Origin: DASRHY01 sp035650275
Lineage (GTDB): Bacteria; Actinomycetota; Actinomycetes; Propionibacteriales; Kribbellaceae
Direction: 5' to 3'
NCBI GenBank assembly: GCA_035650275.1
Contig: DASRHY010000067.1
Span: forward strand, 122,785-186,784
Length of the DNA: 64,000 nt
Each line of letters starts with the position of its first letter. The stretch's first letter is position 1. Positions 59,535-64,000 of this stretch are shown here, one piece after another. The notes under the pieces are model-generated. The model searched no databases, was not told the DNA's origin, and saw only the letters and a program-made list of their open reading frames with translations. Both the position numbers and the translations under genes were made by a program.

Positions 59535-60935
59535 TCAGCCGTTGATGCCGGCTGCGAGCAGCGCGTTGCCGATGTCGGCCGCCGGGTACACCTTGAGCCC
59601 GTACTTGCTCTGGATGTCGATCGGCTTCATCTCGCGGGACCAGTTCGGCACCTCCGCGGGGATGATCGCCTTGGTGAAGCCGAGCCGGGCGGCCTCGGCG
59701 AGCCGTTTCTCCAGGCCGCCGACCCGGCGTACCTCTCCGGCCAGGCCGACCTCGCCGATCGCCACCAGCCCCGGGTGCGCGGCCATGCCGCACGCCGACG
59801 AGGCGACCGCGATCGCGACCGACAGGTCCACCACCGGTTCATTGATCCGGACGCCGCCGACGGTGGCGACGTACACCTCCTGGTCGTTGAGCCGGATCCC
59901 GACCCGGCTGCCGAGCACGGCCAGCACCATCGCCACCCGGCTGGACTCCAGCCCCGAGGTCGTACGACGCGGTTGCGGCGCGTTCGACGGGCCGACCAGC
60001 GCCTGCACCTCGGCGAGCAGCGGGCGGCGGCCCTCCATCATCACGGTCACACAGGTGCCCGGGACCGGCTCGGTGTGCCGGGACACGAACAGCCCGGTCG
60101 GGTCGGTGACCTCGACGATGCCGGTGTCCACCAGGTCGAAGCAGCCCACCTCGTCGGCGGGGCCGAACCTGTTCTTGGTGGCGCGCACCATCCGGAAGCC
60201 GGAATGCCGGTCGCCGTCGAACGCGAGCACCACGTCGACCAGGTGCTCGAGCATGCGCGGCCCGGCGATGGCGCCGTCCTTGGTGACGTGACCGACCAGG
60301 ACGACCGCGATGTTGCGCTCCTTGGCCAGCCGGACCAGCGCGCCGGTGACCTCGCGGACCTGGGTCACCCCGCCGGGCGCGCCGTCCACCTCCGGGTGCG
60401 CGATCGTCTGGACCGAGTCCACCACGAGGAGTCCCGGCTTGACCGCGTCCACCTGCCCGACCACCGCGGACAGGTCGGTCTCGGAGGCGAGGAACAGCTC
60501 GTCCACCAGCGCGTCCGTGCGGCCGGCCCGGAGCCGCACCTGGGCCGCGGACTCCTCGCCGGAGACGTAGAGCGTGCGTTGGCCAGAGCGCGCGGACCGC
60601 GCAGCGACCTCGAGCAGCAGGGTGGACTTGCCGACCCCTGGCTCGCCGGCGAGCAGCACCACCGCGCCCGGCACCATGCCGCCGCCGAGCACCCGGTCCA
60701 GCTCGGCCAGGCCGGTCGACCGGGACGCCGCCTCGACCGCACTGACCTGCGCGATCGGTGTCGCGGGCGACGAGACCGGGCCCGCCGTCACCCGGCTCGC
60801 CTTCGGCGCACCGATCTCGACGACGCTGCCCCAGGCCTGGCACTCGCCGCAGCGGCCGATCCAACGCGCGGTCGTCCAACCGCACTCGCCGCACTGGTAA
60901 GGGGACCGGCCGGTCTTCGCAGCTGCCTTCGCCAT
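59535..60935 (-). CDS. radA: DNA repair protein RadA
   Basis: RadA is a RecA-like branch-migration helicase. The 466-residue protein has the C4 zinc finger CGECGWTTARWIGRCGECQAW at about 15-35, Walker A GEPGVGKST, the RadA-specific KNRFG motif and a C-terminal Lon-like domain (DLSVAIAVASSACG, then GEVGLAGEVRRVGGLEKRL). It reads toward fabH and disA on the minus strand. Complete and standard. Confidence 0.95.
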   Translation of the reverse strand: MAKAAAKTGRSPYQCGECGWTTARWIGRCGECQAWGSVVEIGAPKASRVTAGPVSSPATPIAQVSAVEAASRSTGLAELDRVLGGGMVPGAVVLLAGEPGVGKSTLLLEVAARSARSGQRTLYVSGEESAAQVRLRAGRTDALVDELFLASETDLSAVVGQVDAVKPGLLVVDSVQTIAHPEVDGAPGGVTQVREVTGALVRLAKERNIAVVLVGHVTKDGAIAGPRMLEHLVDVVLAFDGDRHSGFRMVRATKNRFGPADEVGCFDLVDTGIVEVTDPTGLFVSRHTEPVPGTCVTVMMEGRRPLLAEVQALVGPSNAPQPRRTTSGLESSRVAMVLAVLGSRVGIRLNDQEVYVATVGGVRINEPVVDLSVAIAVASSACGMAAHPGLVAIGEVGLAGEVRRVGGLEKRLAEAARLGFTKAIIPAEVPNWSREMKPIDIQSKYGLKVYPAADIGNALLAAGING

Positions 60936-61029
60936 GCCCGTCAACCTAGATCGTGCGACCGACAAACCGGTGGACCCGCGCTCGCCCCGACCGTGGCAAC
61001 GGCTGTGCGTTCCGGCGCGTCCAGGAGGC

Positions 61030-61896
61030 ATGGTGCTGAAGCGAGGTCTGACCGCGCTGCTGGCCGCTGTGCTCGTGACCGGATGCGCCGGCAGGGCCGA
61101 CGATCCGGAGCCGGTCGGCGGCACGGAGATCGAGGCCGAGGTGGTGTCGTTCTCCGGCGATGCGTACACACCGCCGGGGTTCGTCGCCGTGTCCGACCAC
61201 CCGGTGGACCTGCGGGTGCTCGCCGGCTGGTTCGCCGTCAAGCGATCGGCCGCGCTCTGGCGCGACGATGGCGAGCCGCGCTGGCCCGGCGATGACAAGC
61301 CAGTGCCGGACGTCGACGGCAAGAGCTACGTGGTGGCCGGCGGCGGTACCGGCTGCCGGCTCAGCTCGGGCGCCGAGCTGTACCGCGAGGGCGACGACCT
61401 GCGGGTCCGGTTCACCGGCGGGCTGGACCGGCCGGAGTGCTTCCGCCCGTATGCCGCCGTGGTGCAGTTCGCCGTCCCGCAGGCCGCTGTCGCCGGTGCC
61501 CGGACCGTGCTGGGCGACGCGATCCTGCCCGGCGCCGGCCCGGGCCGCTCGGTCGCGTTCGTCCCGCTCGGCACGCTGCGGGGGTTCCCTCAGATCGCGC
61601 CGGCCGAGCTCGCCACGCCGGCGATGTACGACGCGCTGCGGCAGGCGGGTGCGATCAACCTGGAACAGGTCAAGGCCGCGGTGCAGCGCGAGCCGCGATC
61701 CGGGACCCGGTCGTTCGGGTTCGTGCTCACCGGGTGCGCAGAGACCGGCGCGGTGCTGGTGGTGTCACCAACGCGCCTCACTGCCGACCTGACCGGCGGT
61801 GAGGGCACGGTCTGCGACGCAGCGGCCTACTTCCTCGCCACGTTCGAGATCGACTCCGAACACGTCCCGGCGCAGGCGGTTCCGGCCGTGCGCTAA
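61030..61896 (+). CDS. Lipoprotein of unknown function
   Basis: The 288-residue protein starts at ATG 61030 after a strong AGGAGGC. It has a lipobox (LLAAVLVTGCAG, C19) and a beta-rich surface domain. It contains the motif VPDVDGKSYVVAGGGTGCRL and a late disulphide candidate (GTVCDAAAYFL). I do not recognise a family. It diverges from radA by 94 bp and overlaps the stop of the methyltransferase by 4 nt. Confidence 0.75.
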   Translation: MVLKRGLTALLAAVLVTGCAGRADDPEPVGGTEIEAEVVSFSGDAYTPPGFVAVSDHPVDLRVLAGWFAVKRSAALWRDDGEPRWPGDDKPVPDVDGKSYVVAGGGTGCRLSSGAELYREGDDLRVRFTGGLDRPECFRPYAAVVQFAVPQAAVAGARTVLGDAILPGAGPGRSVAFVPLGTLRGFPQIAPAELATPAMYDALRQAGAINLEQVKAAVQREPRSGTRSFGFVLTGCAETGAVLVVSPTRLTADLTGGEGTVCDAAAYFLATFEIDSEHVPAQAVPAVR

Positions 61897-62591
61897 TACC
61901 CGCGGGACCAGAGGTTGACCGCGTAGTCCACCTCGACACCATCGTGCGACGCGATCACGTGCTCGGCGACTTCTGGCTTGAACTCGATCCGCACCACCGC
62001 CTCGAAGTCTGCCCGGCTCTCGAACCGCCAGCGCATGTCCAGCGGCGTTCGACGCCAGCCGCGGCCGGACCAGAACCGCTCGACCGCGTCCGCGTCGTAC
62101 GCGGGGAAGGCGCGCCGGAACCAGCCGCCGAACGTCGACCTGGTGCCGTCGTTGTCGATCACGAACGCGGTGCCGCCGCGCCGCATCACCCGGTCCAGCT
62201 CGGCCAGACCGGGCTCGCACCCGGGGCCGAAGAAGTACGCCCAGCGCGCGTGCATCACGTCCACCGACGCGTCCGGCACGGGCAGCCGCTGCGCCGTACC
62301 CTGCCGGACCGTGACGTTGCTCAAGGCAACGGTACGGCGTCGCGCGGCCGCCGCCAGGGTGCCGTGCGGCTCGATCCCGACGACCCGGCGCGCGGTCTCC
62401 GCGAACCGTTGCAGGTGGAACCCGGTACCGCAGCCGATGTCGAGAACGTCGGCGCCGGCCCAGTCCCGGCTCGCTCGCATCGCAGTCTCGATCACGCCGT
62501 CGGGGTCGACGGCCTTGTTCTCCAGCTCATAGACGACCGGGTTGTGCCAGATATTGGGGCTCGGGATGCCTCCCGGACTGACGCTGTGCAC
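61893..62591 (-). CDS. Class I SAM-dependent methyltransferase
   Basis: The 232-residue protein from GTG 62591 has the AdoMet-binding VLDIGCGTGFHLQRFAE near 57, an acidic Glu in VVGIEPHG, and a DVMHARWAYFFGPG segment after beta 4. It matches the UbiE/Methyltransf_11 group, whose substrates vary. Its 3' end overlaps the lipoprotein stop codon. No substrate is predictable. Possible earlier starts exist upstream. Confidence 0.9.
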   Translation of the reverse strand: MHSVSPGGIPSPNIWHNPVVYELENKAVDPDGVIETAMRASRDWAGADVLDIGCGTGFHLQRFAETARRVVGIEPHGTLAAAARRRTVALSNVTVRQGTAQRLPVPDASVDVMHARWAYFFGPGCEPGLAELDRVMRRGGTAFVIDNDGTRSTFGGWFRRAFPAYDADAVERFWSGRGWRRTPLDMRWRFESRADFEAVVRIEFKPEVAEHVIASHDGVEVDYAVNLWSRGY

Positions 62592-62729
62592 GCCTGTGAG
62601 CGTACGGGGCGCGTGGCCTGTGGATAACGCACGACGTGGTGGCCCGGCTCTCGGGCAGAATGTCACGGCCGGTGTGGGACGTCATGACTCTGGGTGTCGT
62701 CTCCTCCAGAGTGGAAGGGAGCGGGCAGG

Positions 62730-63371
62730 ATGGGTGCGCGGCTGCGGTGGACGGTGTCGGCCGCTCTGGCGGCGGCTGCTGCCGTTCTCGGCTTCTCGAT
62801 GCTCGACCGCGACCCGCACCCGGGCGCTGCTGGCGCGGCGTCGGAGTCCGTGACGCCGTCGGAGACCACGCCCGCCGAGTCGTCCACGCCGCTGGTCACC
62901 GCGACTGCGCAGACGACCGCTCCGGCCACCCCCGAGGCGAACGACGGTCCGCCCCTGCGGCCGGACGCGGCGAACGGTCTGACAATCGCGGCGGCCGAGT
63001 CCTTGGTGCGGTACTACTTCGCAGAGGCAGGCAACTATCTGAAGCTCACCGGCGACGCGAGCGCGTGGACGCGCGCCAGCAGCCCGGCGTGTTCCTTCTG
63101 TTCGGGAAACGCTCGGTACTTCGGCTTCGCCAACGGCCGAAGCAAGCGGCTGACCGGTGCCTTCGTGTGGCGTGACGTCGACGTGCGCATCGTCCGCTCG
63201 ACCGGCGCTCGGTCCGCGGTCGTCGATGTGAATGTGCGAACGGGTCGCCATGCGGCGGTCGAGAAACGCGGTGCGCCGGCGAAGCGCTTCCCCGGCGGTG
63301 TGCAGTACTACAAGGTCTCGCTGGTCGAGCTGGGTGGCGACTGGGTCGTGCTGGACGTGGTGTTCAGGTGA
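62730..63371 (+). CDS. DUF6318-like membrane-anchored protein
   Basis: The 213-residue protein starts at ATG 62730 after GGGCAGG. It has an N-terminal membrane helix (VSAALAAAAAVLGFSML), a Thr/Pro/Ala-rich linker and a C-terminal domain starting ANGLTIAAAESLVRYYFA. The ATSxxW-type ASSPACSFCSG region has two Cys. The next gene has the same architecture, so the two are tandem paralogues. Confidence 0.78.
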   Translation: MGARLRWTVSAALAAAAAVLGFSMLDRDPHPGAAGAASESVTPSETTPAESSTPLVTATAQTTAPATPEANDGPPLRPDAANGLTIAAAESLVRYYFAEAGNYLKLTGDASAWTRASSPACSFCSGNARYFGFANGRSKRLTGAFVWRDVDVRIVRSTGARSAVVDVNVRTGRHAAVEKRGAPAKRFPGGVQYYKVSLVELGGDWVVLDVVFR

Positions 63372-63967
63372 GGAGAGCAGTGGAGCGTACGAGGCGGACC
63401 CTCTCGGTTGTCGCGGCAGCCGGCATGCTTGCGCTCGCGGCATGCAACGGCGACCCCGAGGCAACGCCGCCTCCGACCACCAGTTCGCCTCCACCGCCCA
63501 CTCCGAGCGCGAGCACCCCCAGCACACCGCCCAAACCCACACCGCCCGCAATCCCTCCCGCCGCCACGAACGGCCTGACAGTCACCTCCGCCGAAGCCTT
63601 CGCCCGCTTTTACATCGCGGCCCTCGATTACCTCCGCGCGACTGGTGATGCGAGCGTGATGCGGCGCTGGGCATTCAGTTCCTGCGAGTCGTGCAAGGCG
63701 TACAGCACCACCTACGAAGAGTCCTACGAGGCCGGTGGCAGCGTCGCTGGGAACCTTGGCACGAAGATCACGCGTGTCACCGAAGCCCGCCTGGTCGGCA
63801 AGGACACGGCGGTTGTTGTCATCCGCGCGACTATCGGCAAGACCTCGTGGCGGAGGAAGGCGGGTGAGGCTCCGAAAACATTCCCGGGCGGGCCCATCGT
63901 GTGGGACACCACGCTCGCCGCATCGGCCGGCCACTGGACGATGTTCGAGATGGAGTTGAAGCAATGA
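63368..63967 (+). CDS. DUF6318-like lipoprotein
   Basis: The 199-residue protein starts at GTG 63368, overlapping the previous stop by GTGA. It has a lipobox ending LALAAC (C26), a Pro/Ser/Thr linker and the same domain as its neighbour (NGLTVTSAEAFARFYIAAL, then SSCESCKAY and FPGGPIVWDT). Both have a CxxC pair in the same place. They probably serve the same surface role. Confidence 0.82.
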   Translation: MRRAVERTRRTLSVVAAAGMLALAACNGDPEATPPPTTSSPPPPTPSASTPSTPPKPTPPAIPPAATNGLTVTSAEAFARFYIAALDYLRATGDASVMRRWAFSSCESCKAYSTTYEESYEAGGSVAGNLGTKITRVTEARLVGKDTAVVVIRATIGKTSWRRKAGEAPKTFPGGPIVWDTTLAASAGHWTMFEMELKQ

Positions 63968-64000
63968 GGCCCGGGCGCCGTTTGGTGACAGTGATCGGCG
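63964..64000 (+). CDS. Next gene, first 12 codons only
   Basis: ATG 63964 overlaps the stop of the lipoprotein gene by 4 nt (ATGA) and reads MRPGRRLVTVIG. The basic start could precede a membrane helix. The window ends here, so nothing more can be said. Confidence 0.55.
   Translation, partial: MRPGRRLVTVIG

Overview
The window reads as chromosomal DNA of a high-G+C actinobacterium. Evidence is the roughly 70% G+C coding bias, frequent GTG and TTG starts, and markers such as Lsr2, FbiC (coenzyme F420), ClpC with a ClgR-type site, DisA/RadA, DUF3180, DUF6318 and a Scy/FilP-like coiled-coil pair. The gene content and repeated decayed MFS genes suggest a Nocardioidaceae-like (perhaps Kribbella-like) genome; that assignment is inference. 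No rRNA, tRNA, CRISPR array or recognisable transposase was seen.

Layout. 1-1307: the 5' end of an OmpR-type response regulator, then a two-gene nucleotidyltransferase/HEPN pair. 1317-14383: F420 synthase fbiC, a DUF4139 protein, a MarR gene overlapping the stump of an MFS transporter, a frameshifted hypothetical gene, a cupin, a thiamine-binding protein, an F420-dependent oxidoreductase, two secreted proteins, a diguanylate cyclase and an NlpC/P60 hydrolase. 14548-28770: a conserved housekeeping block (ppa, dacB, zinc metalloprotease, tilS, hpt, ftsH, folE, folP, folB, folK, DUF3180), interrupted after dacB by an accessory patch with a YciI protein, a toxin-antitoxin pair and a flavoprotein. 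28778-29915: a single AbiEi-like/PD-(D/E)XK-like gene enclosed by two 60-bp inverted repeats. 29917-45972: orphan nuoD, PH-domain membrane proteins, panC-nadB-nadC-coaX (pantothenate and NAD synthesis), a multicopper oxidase, a GntR regulator with two operators, and an ArsR gene beside MFS debris. 45984-51137: lysS, lsr2, clpC. 51149-64000: a membrane protein, the Scy/FilP-like pair, mutY, a Uma2 nuclease, disA-fabH-radA, and a run of lipoproteins ending in two adjacent DUF6318-like genes.

How the genes work together. The fol genes overlap by 1-8 nt and form a translationally coupled folate operon behind a long leader containing a 15-codon peptide. nadB/nadC overlap and supply NAD; panC and coaX serve CoA synthesis, although this CoaX lacks the usual catalytic Asp. 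FbiC makes the F420 precursor that the LLM-class enzyme nearby would use. ftsH and clpC supply protein quality control; radA, disA and mutY supply DNA maintenance and c-di-AMP.

Most unusual signals: (1) the inverted-repeat-flanked nuclease-like gene, organised like a REPtron but without a transposase, with a related 33-bp-period doublet at 43488-43535; (2) a second dispersed inverted-repeat family at 7529-7582 and 51085-51137; (3) a leader peptide and hairpins before folP; (4) CoaX with Asp6 replaced by Ala; (5) a GntR operator whose palindromic centre contains TATAAT on both strands.
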